Shown here one piece after another: positions 9,424-17,995 of a stretch of 64,000 nucleotides of DNA. Within the stretch, counting starts at the first letter, position 1. The number at the start of each line of letters is the position of its first letter. Both the position numbers and the translations under genes were made by a program. The notes below the pieces were generated by a model. The model saw nothing but the letters and a program-made list of their open reading frames with translations, made no database searches and was not told the origin of the DNA. Source of the stretch: Streptomyces geranii (GTDB lineage Bacteria; Actinomycetota; Actinomycetes; Streptomycetales; Streptomycetaceae); assembly GCF_002954775.1 (NCBI RefSeq), contig NZ_PJME01000042.1, forward strand, positions 21,061 through 85,060, written 5' to 3'.

Positions 9424-10221
9424 GTGAACGACGGCGACGGGACCCTCGCGGCAGAAGCCCAGGGGAGGCGGTTCGGCCCGCTCGGCACGGCCTTGGTGAT
9501 CATCCCGACCTACAACGAGGCGGAGAACATCAAGAAGATCGTCGGCCGGGTGCGCGAGGCCGTCCCCGACGCCCACGTGCTCGTGGCCGACGACAACAGC
9601 CCCGACGGCACCGGCAAGCTCGCCGACGAACTGGCCGTCGACGACGACCAGGTCCAGGTGCTGCACCGCAAGGGCAAGGAGGGCCTCGGCGCCGCCTACC
9701 TCGCGGGCTTCCAGTGGGGCATGGACAACGGCTACGGCGTCCTGATCGAGATGGACGCCGACGGCTCCCACCAGCCCGAGGAACTGCCCCGTCTGCTGAC
9801 CGCCCTCAAGGGCGCCGACCTGGTCCTCGGCTCCCGCTGGGTGCCCGGCGGCCGGGTGGTCAACTGGCCCAAGTCCCGTGAGTTCATCTCCCGCGGCGGC
9901 AGCCTCTACTCCCGGATCGCCCTGGACCTCCCGCTCCGCGACATCACGGGCGGCTACCGCGCCTTCCGCACGGAGACCCTCCAGGGCCTCGGCCTCGAAG
10001 AGGTCGCCTCCCAGGGCTACTGCTTCCAGGTCGACCTCGCCCGCCGCGCGATCAGGGCCGGTTACCACGTGGTCGAGGTCCCCATCACCTTCGTGGAGCG
10101 CGAGCACGGCGACTCCAAGATGAGCCGCGACATCCTCGTCGAGGCGCTCTGGCGGGTCACGACGTGGGGCGTGGCGGAGCGGGTGAACAAGGCCCGGGGC
10201 AAGACTCCGAAGCAGCCGTAG
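9424..10221 (+). CDS. ppm1: Polyprenol-phosphate mannosyltransferase Ppm1
   Basis: 265 residues from GTG 9424 with AAGGGG seven bases upstream. It is a GT2 (GT-A fold) dolichol-phosphate mannose synthase: IIPTYNEAENI at about 26-36, VADDNSPDGTG, EMDADGSHQPEE with the metal-binding DxD, and the C-terminal acceptor segment GYCFQVDLARRA. It lacks a C-terminal membrane domain, as in the S. coelicolor enzyme. The reaction transfers mannose from GDP-mannose to polyprenyl phosphate at the membrane, supplying O-mannosylation of secreted proteins. In S. coelicolor this gene is needed for phiC31 infection (known for the family). Two downstream GT4 enzymes near 21-23 kb could belong to the same mannose metabolism, but this is not shown. 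Confidence 0.93.
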   Translation: MNDGDGTLAAEAQGRRFGPLGTALVIIPTYNEAENIKKIVGRVREAVPDAHVLVADDNSPDGTGKLADELAVDDDQVQVLHRKGKEGLGAAYLAGFQWGMDNGYGVLIEMDADGSHQPEELPRLLTALKGADLVLGSRWVPGGRVVNWPKSREFISRGGSLYSRIALDLPLRDITGGYRAFRTETLQGLGLEEVASQGYCFQVDLARRAIRAGYHVVEVPITFVEREHGDSKMSRDILVEALWRVTTWGVAERVNKARGKTPKQP

Positions 10222-10340
10222 CGGCCCGTAGCAGGCGTAGCGGGCTTCCCGGACCGGTCCGGACCTGTCGGTACGACCTCACAGGCACTGTTGATCATCC
10301 GCTTATCCCGTGCTGAGCCCGGCCCAGGCACACTGGATGC

Positions 10341-10892
10341 ATGACGACTGGCGCACCGACCCCCACCTACCCCGCCCGGCCGCGGCGCTCCCGGCTGCGC
10401 ACCTACCTGCCGCTGGGCATCGCCGCCTGGCTGGTGCTGGAGATCTGGCTGCTGACCGTGGTCGCCGGCGCGGCGAGCGGTTTCACCGTCTTCCTGCTGC
10501 TGGTCGCCGGTTTCGTGCTCGGCTCCGTGGTGATCAAGCGGGCCGGCCGCCGGGCCTTCCGCAACCTCACCGAGACGCTGCAACAGCAGCAGGGCGGTGC
10601 GCCGGCGGTCTCCGCGGCCCGGCCCGGCGGCAGCGAGGGCAACGGCCTGCTGATGCTCGGCGGCCTCCTGCTCATGATCCCCGGCCTGATCTCGGACGCG
10701 GTGGGCCTGCTCCTGCTGATCCCTCCGCTCCAGAAGGCGATCAGCCGCTACGCGGAGCGCATCTTCGAACGCAAGCTGAGTGAGGCGACCCAGGGCACCC
10801 TGGGCGACGCCTTCCAGCAGGCCCGTATGCACCGCCCGGACGGCAAGGTGGTCCAGGGCGAGGTCATCAAGGATGAGGGCACGGGCTCTTAG
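10341..10892 (+). CDS. FxsA family membrane protein
   Basis: 183 residues. Membrane segments lie at about 24-43 and 48-66 and at about 103-129 (LLMLGGLLLMIPGLISDAVG), the signature of the FxsA family. The basic N-terminus and long charged C-terminal tail should be cytosolic. E. coli FxsA suppresses F-plasmid exclusion of phage T7; the normal role is unknown. It follows ppm1 by 119 bp, same strand, and ends just before a strong terminator. Confidence 0.88.
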   Translation: MTTGAPTPTYPARPRRSRLRTYLPLGIAAWLVLEIWLLTVVAGAASGFTVFLLLVAGFVLGSVVIKRAGRRAFRNLTETLQQQQGGAPAVSAARPGGSEGNGLLMLGGLLLMIPGLISDAVGLLLLIPPLQKAISRYAERIFERKLSEATQGTLGDAFQQARMHRPDGKVVQGEVIKDEGTGS

Positions 10893-10904
10893 CCCGGGGA
10901 GCGG

Positions 10905-10940
10905 TTGGGGTGTCCGGGGCTGCGGCCCCGGACACCCCAA
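10905..10940 (+). terminator. Strong hairpin after the fxsA-like gene
   Basis: TTGGGGTGTCCGGGG pairs perfectly with CCCCGGACACCCCAA, 15 bp with a 6-nt loop, 12 nt after the stop codon. Confidence 0.75.
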
Positions 10941-10991
10941 CACCCACTCGCCGCCCGAAAGGCACAGAACTCACCGCCCGAAAAACGCAAA

Positions 10992-11034
10992 ACCGCAGGC
11001 ACCGTACGCAGACCTCACGTACGGCACCCGCGGT
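10992..11034 (-). terminator. Rho-independent terminator of rbpA
   Basis: Inner perfect stem CCGTACG/CGTACGG (11002-11024) extended by an interrupted outer stem ACCGC/GCGGT. On the minus strand the hairpin is followed by a TTTTGCGTTTTT tract, rare in this genus, so this looks like a genuine intrinsic terminator. Confidence 0.7.
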
Positions 11035-11074
11035 ATCACGCGTGCGTTGTATGCCGCCCAGCCCCCTGAAAGGG

Positions 11075-11449
11075 CTACGCGGACTTGCGGCTGTCCCGCG
11101 GATGTACCGCGATGTTCATCGCTCCGGAGCGGAGTACGGCCAGTCGCTCCTCAAGGACCTCTTCGAGTTCCTCTCGGGTGCGCCGCTCCATCAGCATGTC
11201 CCAATGCGTACGCGCGGGCTTGGCCTTCTTCTCCTCAGGGCCGTCGCCGTCCACGAGGAGTGCCTGGGCCCCGCAGACCTTGCACTCCCACTCCGGCGGA
11301 ATCTCCGCCTCGACCGAGAAGGGCATCTCAAAGCGATGTCCCTTCTCGCATGCGTACTCCACGGCCTGGCGCGGGGCCAGGTCGATGCCGCGGTCCGTCT
11401 CGTAGCTGGTCACCACGAGGCGCGTGCCGCGAAGAGCTCGCTCACTCAT
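11075..11449 (-). CDS. rbpA: RNA polymerase-binding protein RbpA
   Basis: 124 residues, full family length. The N-terminal segment MSERALRGTRLVVTSYETD is followed by the core domain with Cys residues at 34, 56 and 59 (YACEKGHRF, WECKVCG). The basic linker (KKAKPARTHWDML) and C-terminal sigma-interaction helices (RRTREELEEVLEERLAVLRSG) come next. RbpA binds RNA polymerase and the principal sigma factor and stabilises open complexes; it affects rifampicin tolerance and growth rate. A textbook SigR promoter lies 62 bp upstream, matching known disulphide-stress control. Confidence 0.97.
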   Translation of the reverse strand: MSERALRGTRLVVTSYETDRGIDLAPRQAVEYACEKGHRFEMPFSVEAEIPPEWECKVCGAQALLVDGDGPEEKKAKPARTHWDMLMERRTREELEEVLEERLAVLRSGAMNIAVHPRDSRKSA

Positions 11450-11510
11450 GAATCGTGCCTCCCGGGCTTGTCGCCCACAGGACAGGTGTCGCTGTCGTCG
11501 TCATCCGGTC

Positions 11511-11536
11511 AACGTCCGGTCGGCGGTAAAGATTCC
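11511..11536 (-). promoter_or_regulatory. SigR-type promoter of rbpA
   Basis: On the minus strand GGAAT (11536-11532) is separated by exactly 18 nt from GTT (11513-11511), the SigR consensus GGAAT-N18-GTT. It lies 62 bp before the rbpA start. SigR control of rbpA is established in S. coelicolor. Confidence 0.85.
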
Positions 11537-11612
11537 CGTCCCGTGTCCCGTTTCGGGTAATGCGTCGCCGTCGTAGCCGCCCCTTGTTGTACCCACCAGC
11601 GCCCGGTTTGTC

Positions 11613-11630
11613 ACATCTGAAAGCAGATGT
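11613..11630. other. Short perfect hairpin upstream of rbpA, downstream of MFS gene
   Basis: ACATCTG-AAAG-CAGATGT, a 7-bp stem with a 4-nt loop, 87 bp after the MFS stop codon on the minus strand. It is AT-richer than its surroundings and could be a terminator for the MFS gene or an operator. Confidence 0.4.
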
Positions 11631-11716
11631 CACCCAGCGTTTCGTCATCTTTGACGCGCAGTAACGGTCCGCCTGGCAGGCCAACGGCGTACACTACCGC
11701 TCTTTTGCCGCCGATG

Positions 11717-13093
11717 CTAAATCCTTTCGGGAACAGGATTTCCCGCGTCGCGGATCGCCCGCCCCACCGGAACCCGTGCGAGCAGCACGAATCCGATGAC
11801 GAAGAAGGCCACGAGCGAGATGATCGCGTCCCGGTAGCTGCCCGTGAGCTGATAGGTGATCCCGAACAGCAGCGGGCCGAGCCAGCTCATACCCCGGTCG
11901 CTCATCTCGTACGCCGAGAAGTATTCGGCCTCCTTGCCGGGCGGCACCAGATGCGAGAACAAGGACCGGGACAGGGCCTGGCTGCCGCCGAGGACCAGGC
12001 CGATCCCGGAGGCCAGCACGAAGAACCACACCGGCGCTCCGGCCGGCAGGAAGTACCCCGCCGCCAGGGTCACCGTCCACGCCACCAGCGATCCGAGAAT
12101 CGTCCGCTTGGCCCCGTACACCCGGGCCAGTCGGCCCATCCCCAGCGCCCCGGCCACCGCGAGCACCTGGACCAGCAGCACCGCCCCGATGAGGGTGGAC
12201 TGGCCGAGCCCGAGTTCCTCCGAGCCGTACACCGAGGCCTGGGAGATCACCGTCTGGATGCCGTCGTTGTAGACGAGGTAGGCGAGCAGGAAGGAGAGGG
12301 TGAGCGGATGGCGGCGCATGTCCCGGATGGTCGCCGCGAGCTGCCGCAGCCCCGGGGAGGTGGCCTTCGCCTTCTTTCCCGCTTCGTCTCCCGTCTCCTC
12401 TTCGGCGGCCCTGCGGTCGCGGAGCCTGCGCAGGGGTACGAGGGTGAAGGCGCCCCACCACAGGCCCGCGGAGGCCAGACAGATCCGGACGGCCATGCCC
12501 TCGGAGAGGCCGAAGGAGTCGTGGGCCGTGTACAGCACCAGGTTGACGACGAGGACCAGCGAGCCAGCCGCGTAGCCGAACGCCCAGCCGCGCGAGGAGA
12601 CCGCGTCGCGCTCCTCGACCGTGGCGATCTGGGGGAGGTAGGAGTTGTACAGCATCATCGACACGGACTGGGCCGCGTTGGCGACGATCAGCAGAAGTCC
12701 GCCCAGCAGATAGCGGTCGCCGTCGAGGAAGAACATGCCCGCGGTGGCCGTCGCGCCCACGTAGGCGGCGGCCCCCAGGAGCGGCTTCTTGCGGCCGGAG
12801 CGGTCGGCGGCGGCGCCCACCAGGGGCATGACCAGCACGGCGACGATGACCGACAGGGACACCGAGTACGCGAAGAACGAGCCCGCGCGGACCGGTATCC
12901 CCAGCGGATGCACGAACCCGTCCGCGTCGGCCGCCTCCTCGGCCACCGACGTCAGATAGGGGCCCAGGAACACGGTGAGCACGCTCGTCGAGTAGACGGA
13001 GCACGCCCAGTCGTAGAAGTACCAGCCGCGCTGCTCGCGCTTGCGCCCCGCGGCCTCGTCGGCCGTGTCGTCCCGCACGGTTTCGGTGCCCAC
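11717..13093 (-). CDS. MFS transporter, UMF1/Atg22-like
   Basis: 458 residues from a GTG with GAGGGG upstream. About 12 hydrophobic segments are split by a charged loop near residues 215-245 (RRLRDRRAAEEETGDEAGKK). The N-terminal block RGWYFYDWACSVYSTSVLTVF and AAADRSGRKKP resemble the vacuolar-effluxer-like (UMF1/Atg22) MFS family. The substrate is unknown. It is the last gene of a minus-strand set with the GDPD gene (43 bp gap) and the YczE-like gene. Confidence 0.85.
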   Translation of the reverse strand: MGTETVRDDTADEAAGRKREQRGWYFYDWACSVYSTSVLTVFLGPYLTSVAEEAADADGFVHPLGIPVRAGSFFAYSVSLSVIVAVLVMPLVGAAADRSGRKKPLLGAAAYVGATATAGMFFLDGDRYLLGGLLLIVANAAQSVSMMLYNSYLPQIATVEERDAVSSRGWAFGYAAGSLVLVVNLVLYTAHDSFGLSEGMAVRICLASAGLWWGAFTLVPLRRLRDRRAAEEETGDEAGKKAKATSPGLRQLAATIRDMRRHPLTLSFLLAYLVYNDGIQTVISQASVYGSEELGLGQSTLIGAVLLVQVLAVAGALGMGRLARVYGAKRTILGSLVAWTVTLAAGYFLPAGAPVWFFVLASGIGLVLGGSQALSRSLFSHLVPPGKEAEYFSAYEMSDRGMSWLGPLLFGITYQLTGSYRDAIISLVAFFVIGFVLLARVPVGRAIRDAGNPVPERI

Positions 13094-13136
13094 CCGTGCC
13101 CCTCGCTTTCCCCGTGAAGGCGGTGCGCGCGGGGCG

Positions 13137-13904
13137 TCAGAACCAGGTGCCCCGGTCCTCCAGAACCTTGCGCAACGTGTCGATGTGATCGGTCATGATG
13201 CCATCGACTCCCAGGTCCAGGAGCCGGTGCATCCGATCGGGATCGTTGACCGTCCACACATGCACCTGCAGCCCGCGCGCGTGGGCGGTGCGCACGAACC
13301 TCCGGTCGACCACCGGGATGCCCGACTGCGACTCCGGAACCTGCGCGGCGACCGCCGACCTGCGCACCCCCACGGGCACACCCCAGGAGCGCAGCCGCAG
13401 ATCGAGCACGCCCTTGGTGCCGTACGAGGTCGCCAGCCGCGGACCGGCCAGCCGCTGGGCGCGCACCACGCGTGCCTCGGAGAAGGAGCCGACGCAGATG
13501 CGGTCCCAGCAGCCGGTGCGCTCGATCAGCTCCAGGAGCGGGCCCAGCGCGGGCTCGGCCTTCACGTCCACGTTCCAGCGCGCCTCGGGGAAGGCTTCGA
13601 GCAGGTCCTCGAATAGGGGCACCGGCTCGCTGCCCGCCACGCGCGCGTGCTGTACGTCGGACCAGGGGAGGTCCGCGATCAGGCCGCCGCCGTCCGTCAC
13701 CCGGTCGAGCGTCGAGTCGTGCAGGGCGACGAGTTTGCCGTCCGCCGTGCAGTGGACGTCGGTCTCCAGGTAGCGGTAGCCCGCGTCGACCGCCCGCCGG
13801 AACTGGAGCATCGTGTTCTCCAGCCCGTCCGCCGCTCCGCCCCGGTGGGCGAAGGGGATCGGGCCGGGATGGTCGAGGTAGGGATGGCGTATCCGCGGGG
13901 TCAC
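13137..13904 (-). CDS. Glycerophosphodiester phosphodiesterase
   Basis: 255 residues from GTG 13904, which overlaps the upstream stop codon by 4 bp (GTGA). The GDPD TIM barrel carries FAHRGGAADGLENT at about 17-30, the metal-binding LETDVHCTADG, LVALHDSTLDRVTDG, and the C-terminal VHVWTVNDPDRM and GVDGIMTDH blocks. The enzyme releases glycerol-3-phosphate from glycerophosphodiesters. No signal peptide is present, so it acts in the cytosol. It sits between a YczE-like membrane protein and an MFS transporter; export or import of a phospholipid-derived compound is conceivable but not shown. Confidence 0.93.
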   Translation of the reverse strand: MTPRIRHPYLDHPGPIPFAHRGGAADGLENTMLQFRRAVDAGYRYLETDVHCTADGKLVALHDSTLDRVTDGGGLIADLPWSDVQHARVAGSEPVPLFEDLLEAFPEARWNVDVKAEPALGPLLELIERTGCWDRICVGSFSEARVVRAQRLAGPRLATSYGTKGVLDLRLRSWGVPVGVRRSAVAAQVPESQSGIPVVDRRFVRTAHARGLQVHVWTVNDPDRMHRLLDLGVDGIMTDHIDTLRKVLEDRGTWF

Positions 13905-14563
13905 GGTCGCAGTATCGCCTCTTCCGGTTGACCGGCGGCAACGACCGCGCTGCCGTCCGATGCCGCCGGGACGGCGAACACGCGCAGGAACAACTGGGCC
14001 AGCGGTCCGATCGCCACCGCGTACAGCACCGTACCGATACCAACCGTGCCGCCCAGGGCGAAGCCCGTCGCCACGACCGCGACCTCGATCGCCGTACGGA
14101 CCAGCCGGATCGAGCGGCCGGTGCGCCGGTGCAGGCCGGTCATCAGGCCGTCGCGCGGGCCCGGGCCGAAGCTCGCCGCGATGTAGAGGCCGGTGGCCAC
14201 GCCGTTGAGGACGATGCCGGCCAGCAGGAGCGGCACGCGGGCGGCGAGGGCGTGCGCGTCGGGGACCAGGGCGAGCGTGCCGTCCATCGCGAGGCCGACG
14301 ACGAAGACGTTCGAGACCGTGCCGAGGCCCGGGCGCTGGCGGAGCGGTATCCACAGGAGCAGGACGGCCGCGCCCACGAAGATCGACACGACGCCGATCG
14401 TCAGCCCCGTCAGCTCGGCCAGCCCCTGGTGGAGCACGCCCCAGGGCTCCAGGCCGAGGCCCGACTCGACGAGCAGCGCCGAGCTGGCGCCGTACAGCGC
14501 GAGACCGGTGTAGAGCTGGATCAACCGCCGGCCGAGACGGCCTTGCGCCGGCAACGAACTCAC
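13901..14563 (-). CDS. YczE/YitT-like membrane protein
   Basis: 220 residues from GTG 14563 with CAGGGG seven bases upstream. Five or so membrane segments are visible (starting near LIQLYTGLALYGASSALLV). The motifs GLGLEPWGVLHQGLA and GPGPRDGLMTGL are the marks of the YczE family. Function is unknown, but YczE genes are usually divergent from a MocR regulator called YczR, exactly as here. The stop codon overlaps the GDPD start. Confidence 0.85.
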   Translation of the reverse strand: MSSLPAQGRLGRRLIQLYTGLALYGASSALLVESGLGLEPWGVLHQGLAELTGLTIGVVSIFVGAAVLLLWIPLRQRPGLGTVSNVFVVGLAMDGTLALVPDAHALAARVPLLLAGIVLNGVATGLYIAASFGPGPRDGLMTGLHRRTGRSIRLVRTAIEVAVVATGFALGGTVGIGTVLYAVAIGPLAQLFLRVFAVPAASDGSAVVAAGQPEEAILRP

Positions 14564-14570
14564 GAGCTGC

Positions 14571-14641
14571 CCCCTGTGGTGGTAGTGGCCTGACACATGA
14601 CACCCTGTGGCTTGGGATCGGATCGCATCCATGGCCAATTC
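14571..14641. promoter_or_regulatory. Divergent promoter region with direct repeat CCCTGTGG
   Basis: The 99-bp gap between the yczE-like gene and the mocR-like gene has CCCTGTGG at 14572-14579 and 14603-14610, 31 bp apart (three helical turns), followed by a GCCAATT element. MocR regulators commonly bind spaced direct repeats in such divergent regions, so this is a candidate operator. Confidence 0.4.
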
Positions 14642-14662
14642 GGGGAAGGTGGACTGATTCGT

Positions 14663-16162
14663 ATGGTGCAGTGGACTTCGGCGGTGGGTACCGCACAGCT
14701 CGCCCGACTGCTCACCTCGCAGCAGGACCGCCCCGCCGGCCCCGGCACCCGTCGCCCGCCCGCGTACCGCTCCCTCGCCGACGGCATCCGCCTGCTGGTG
14801 CTGGAGGGCCGCGTGCCGGTGGCCGCCCGCCTCCCTGCCGAACGCGAACTGGCCCTCGCGCTCTCCGTCAGCCGCACCACGGTCGCCGCCGCCTACGAGG
14901 CGCTGCGCGCCGAGGGCTTCCTTGAGTCCCGGCGCGGCGCGGGCAGCTGGACGGCCGTACCCGCGGGTAACCCGCTTCCCGCGCGCGGGCTCGAACCCCT
15001 GCCCCCGGAGGCGCTCGGCTCGGTGATCGACCTCGGTACGGCGGCCCTCCCAGCGCCCGAGCCCTGGCTCACCCGCGCGGTCCAGGGCGCCCTGGAGGAG
15101 CTGCCGCCGTACGCGCATACCCACGGCGACTACCCGGCCGGGCTGCCCGCCCTGCGCGCGATGATCGCCGAGCGGTACTCCGCGCGCGGGATCCCCACCA
15201 TGCCTGAGCAGATCATGGTGACGACCGGCGCGATGGGCGCCATAGACGCGATCTGTCATCTCTTCGCCGGCCGGGGCGAGCGCATCGCCGTGGAGTCGCC
15301 GTCGTACGCCAACATCCTCCAGCTGATGCGGGAGGCGGGCGCCCGGCTCGTGCCCGTCGCGATGGCCGAGGGGCTCGCGGGCTGGGACCTGGACCGCTGG
15401 CGCCAGGTGCTGCGCGAGGCCGCGCCCCGGATCGCCTACGTCGTCGCCGACTTCCACAACCCCACCGGCGCCCTCGCCGACGAGGACCAGCGCCGCCAGC
15501 TCGTGGACGCGGCCCGGTCTGCGGGAACCGTGCTCGTCGCCGACGAGACGATGACCGAGCTGTGGCTGGAGCCGGACGTGGAGATGCCGAGGCCGGTGTG
15601 CGGCTTCGACCCCGCCGGGTCCACGGTCATCACGGTGGGGTCGGCGAGCAAGGCCTTCTGGGCCGGGATGCGCATCGGCTGGGTCCGGGCGGCCCCGGAC
15701 GTGATCCGCAGCCTGGTCGCCGCGCGGGCCTACGCGGACCTGGGCACGCCCGTGCTCGAACAGCTGGCCATCAACTGGCTGCTGAGCACGGGCGGCTGGG
15801 AACAGGCGGTCCAGATGCGCCGCGAACAGGCCCGCGACAACCGGGACGCGCTGGTCACGGCGGTACGACGCGAGCTGCCGGACTGGGAGTTCACGGTGCC
15901 CCGGGGCGGGCTCACCCTGTGGGTCCGCACGGGCGGGCTGTCGGGGTCACGGCTCGCGGAGGCGGGGGAGCGGGTGGGAGTACGGGTGCCGTCGGGGCCG
16001 CGTTTCGGGGTCGACGGGGCTTTCGAGGGGTATGTGCGGCTGCCGTTCACCGTGGGGGGAGCGGTGGCGGAGGAGGCGGCTTTGCGGTTGGCCGCGGCGG
16101 CGCGGATCGTGGTGAGCGGGGGGTCTGGGGGAGGCGAGTCGCCCCGTAGTTTCGTGGCGTAG
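14663..16162 (+). CDS. MocR/PdxR-type GntR regulator with aminotransferase domain (YczR-like)
   Basis: 499 residues from ATG 14663 (MVQWTSAVGTAQ). Residues about 32-105 form the winged helix GntR domain (YRSLADGIRLLVLEGRVPVA, LSVSRTTVAAAYEALRAEGF). The rest is a fold-type I aminotransferase domain: HGDYPAGLPALR, TTGAMGAID, DFHNPTGA, and the PLP lysine in VGSASKAFWAGMRIGW. Such proteins sense PLP or an amino compound. The divergent YczE-like gene is its probable target. The C-terminal tail after about 480 is Gly/Ser-rich. Confidence 0.92.
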   Translation: MVQWTSAVGTAQLARLLTSQQDRPAGPGTRRPPAYRSLADGIRLLVLEGRVPVAARLPAERELALALSVSRTTVAAAYEALRAEGFLESRRGAGSWTAVPAGNPLPARGLEPLPPEALGSVIDLGTAALPAPEPWLTRAVQGALEELPPYAHTHGDYPAGLPALRAMIAERYSARGIPTMPEQIMVTTGAMGAIDAICHLFAGRGERIAVESPSYANILQLMREAGARLVPVAMAEGLAGWDLDRWRQVLREAAPRIAYVVADFHNPTGALADEDQRRQLVDAARSAGTVLVADETMTELWLEPDVEMPRPVCGFDPAGSTVITVGSASKAFWAGMRIGWVRAAPDVIRSLVAARAYADLGTPVLEQLAINWLLSTGGWEQAVQMRREQARDNRDALVTAVRRELPDWEFTVPRGGLTLWVRTGGLSGSRLAEAGERVGVRVPSGPRFGVDGAFEGYVRLPFTVGGAVAEEAALRLAAAARIVVSGGSGGGESPRSFVA

Positions 16163-16279
16163 CGAGCGCAGTCGCGGGCATGCCCGCCGCTGGGGCCGTG
16201 TCCGCAGGTCTCGCCCCAGAGGAAGTGCCCTCCAGTCCGGCGACGTCCGGCACGCTCCGTGACTCGCGGCTGCGCTCGA

Positions 16280-16400
16280 ACGGGGGAGGACCCTCATGAG
16301 GCCGCCGGGCCCGCCCTCCAGGCGGACGACGGGACTTCTCGGACATGCCCCAGGGCTGCCCCGCAGGCTGCGGGGCAGCCCTGCCGCTGTTACGCGCCCT
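16280..16400. repeat. Dispersed repeat copy shared with the 50.3-50.8 kb array
   Basis: The stretch GGGGGAGGACCCTCATG ... GCCGCCGGGCCCGCCCTCC ... GACGGGACTTCTCGGACATG ... GCCGCTGTTACGCGCC matches, in the same order and strand, the units at 50284, 50463 and 50627 (for example AGGGGGCCCTCATG and GCCGCTGTTATCGCGCC). Like the array it lies at the 3' end of a minus-strand gene; here it contains that gene's terminator hairpin. Confidence 0.6.
16351..16383 (-). terminator. Very strong hairpin after the FtsK-like gene
   Basis: CAGGGCTGCCCCGCAG pairs with CTGCGGGGCAGCCCTG, a 16-bp perfect inverted repeat around a single base. It starts 7 bp after the stop codon of the minus-strand gene. Confidence 0.75.
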
Positions 16401-17958
16401 CCGCCACGGCTGCCTCCGCGGGCACCGGCTCCTTCTCCATGTCCAGTGGAGCCGTTCTCGGCGGCAACAGGCCCAGCACCGCCTGCCGCTGTGCGTCGCT
16501 CGTCGCGTCGTCGTGGGGGTCCGGGGTGGCCGGGACCTGGAGGCGGTGGACCGGGCCGGTGCCCAGGCGGGCGTAGCCGCGGCCCGGGGGCATCGCCTGG
16601 ACCGGGGTCGTGTTCGGGGGAGCGCCCAGGACCGCCTCCAACTGGGCGGGGGACGCGGGGCCGAGGACGACACGCGCGCGTGTGTGCTGGCGTACGGCCT
16701 CGCTCAGGGTGTCCGTACCGTCGAACTGTTCCGCCACCACGACCGTGACGTTCGCCGCCCGGCCGTGCCGCAGGGGGACCTGGAGCAGGGACTGGGGGTC
16801 GGGGCGGCCGTCGGTGGCCGCCAGGTGCGCGAGGGTGCCAGGGCGGTCGAGGAGGAGCCAGAGGGGGCGGCGGGTGTCGTCGGGGAGCGGCTGGCCGGCC
16901 TGTCGGGCGTGGTTGGCCGTGATGAGGCGGCGTTCCGTCTCGTGGGAGGCCCATTCGAGGCTGGCCAGGGCGCCGGCGGGGGCGCACTCGACGGCAAGGA
17001 CGCCGTCCCGGCCGGTCAGGCACGCGTACTCGCCGGTGCCGCTGCCGTCGACGATCAGGACGTCGCCGTACTGGAGGGCCTGGAGGGCGATCGAGCGCAG
17101 GAGTGTCGTCGTGCCGGTGCCGGGGTCGCCCATCACCAGGAGGTGCGGTTCGGTGGAGCGGGGGCCCGTGCGCCAGACGACCGGCGGGACGTCGCGCTGC
17201 TCCTCGCCGTGGCCGAGGGGGAGCGTGCGCTGCACCTGGGTGGGGTCGGTGAAGCCGAGCACCGTCTCGCCGGGGGACGTGACGAAACGCTGCGCGGCGA
17301 TGTCGGTGGGGAGCGGCGGCAGGACCGTGACCGTGAGCTGGTTGCCCTCCTCGTCCCACGCGAAGTGGTACTCCCGGCCCCGGCCCGACTTGGCGTGCAG
17401 CAACTGCTCGATCCGCGCGCGGGAGCCCGCCTCGCCGTCGGTGAAGTACGCGGGGTAGCGCACCAGCAGGTGCGAGACGCGGCCGGTGCCGTCGAACTCG
17501 TACGCGGGGAAGGCCTTCTCCCAGTCGCCGCCGTGGGCGTAGAGGGGATCGGGGTCGTCGGGGGTGGAGAAGTAGGGGACCAGTGCCTCGTACAGGGACT
17601 GGAGGCGCTGGGTCTGGGACTCGTCGGGGCCCTCGGGCTCCACGGGGGCGCGGTCCCGGCCGTGCCAGGCCGCTGCCGCCATCACCGAGATGACGGCGAG
17701 CAGCGGGCCGTACGGCACGAGGGCCACGACCAGGACCATCGAGGCCACCATGAACAGCAGTGGCCCGCGCTTGTCCTTGGGCGTGTCGGCCCACTTGCGC
17801 CGGCCGGCCGCGGCCAGTCGGCGAAGACCCCGGCTGATCGTGATCAGCGGATGGAGGACGTCGGTCGCGCTGTCGGCCGCGGTCCGGGCCAGCTCCCGGC
17901 TCCGGGCGATCTGTGCGCTGCCGTTGCTCAGGATGCGGGGGAGGGGGCGCCGGGCCAC
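16390..17958 (-). CDS. FtsK/TraG-like membrane ATPase homologue with altered Walker A
   Basis: 522 residues from GTG 17958 with AGGAG six bases upstream. A basic N-terminal tail leads to a membrane hairpin at about 68-97 (LLFMVASMVLVVALVPYGP, AVISVMAAAAW). A mixed domain follows, then a P-loop NTPase core near 275-480. The P-loop reads GDPGTGTTTLL: the invariant Lys of GxxxxGK[ST] is Thr. The Walker B-like strand is PLWLLLDRP, with the Asp kept but no following Glu. It therefore looks like a degenerate FtsK/SpoIIIE-type ATPase. It is coupled to a small membrane protein gene 37 bp upstream. The role is unknown. Confidence 0.75.
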   Translation of the reverse strand: MARRPLPRILSNGSAQIARSRELARTAADSATDVLHPLITISRGLRRLAAAGRRKWADTPKDKRGPLLFMVASMVLVVALVPYGPLLAVISVMAAAAWHGRDRAPVEPEGPDESQTQRLQSLYEALVPYFSTPDDPDPLYAHGGDWEKAFPAYEFDGTGRVSHLLVRYPAYFTDGEAGSRARIEQLLHAKSGRGREYHFAWDEEGNQLTVTVLPPLPTDIAAQRFVTSPGETVLGFTDPTQVQRTLPLGHGEEQRDVPPVVWRTGPRSTEPHLLVMGDPGTGTTTLLRSIALQALQYGDVLIVDGSGTGEYACLTGRDGVLAVECAPAGALASLEWASHETERRLITANHARQAGQPLPDDTRRPLWLLLDRPGTLAHLAATDGRPDPQSLLQVPLRHGRAANVTVVVAEQFDGTDTLSEAVRQHTRARVVLGPASPAQLEAVLGAPPNTTPVQAMPPGRGYARLGTGPVHRLQVPATPDPHDDATSDAQRQAVLGLLPPRTAPLDMEKEPVPAEAAVAEGA

Positions 17959-17995
17959 TGCTGTCTCCTGGAGGTGCGTGCGGGCGGGAGGGACG

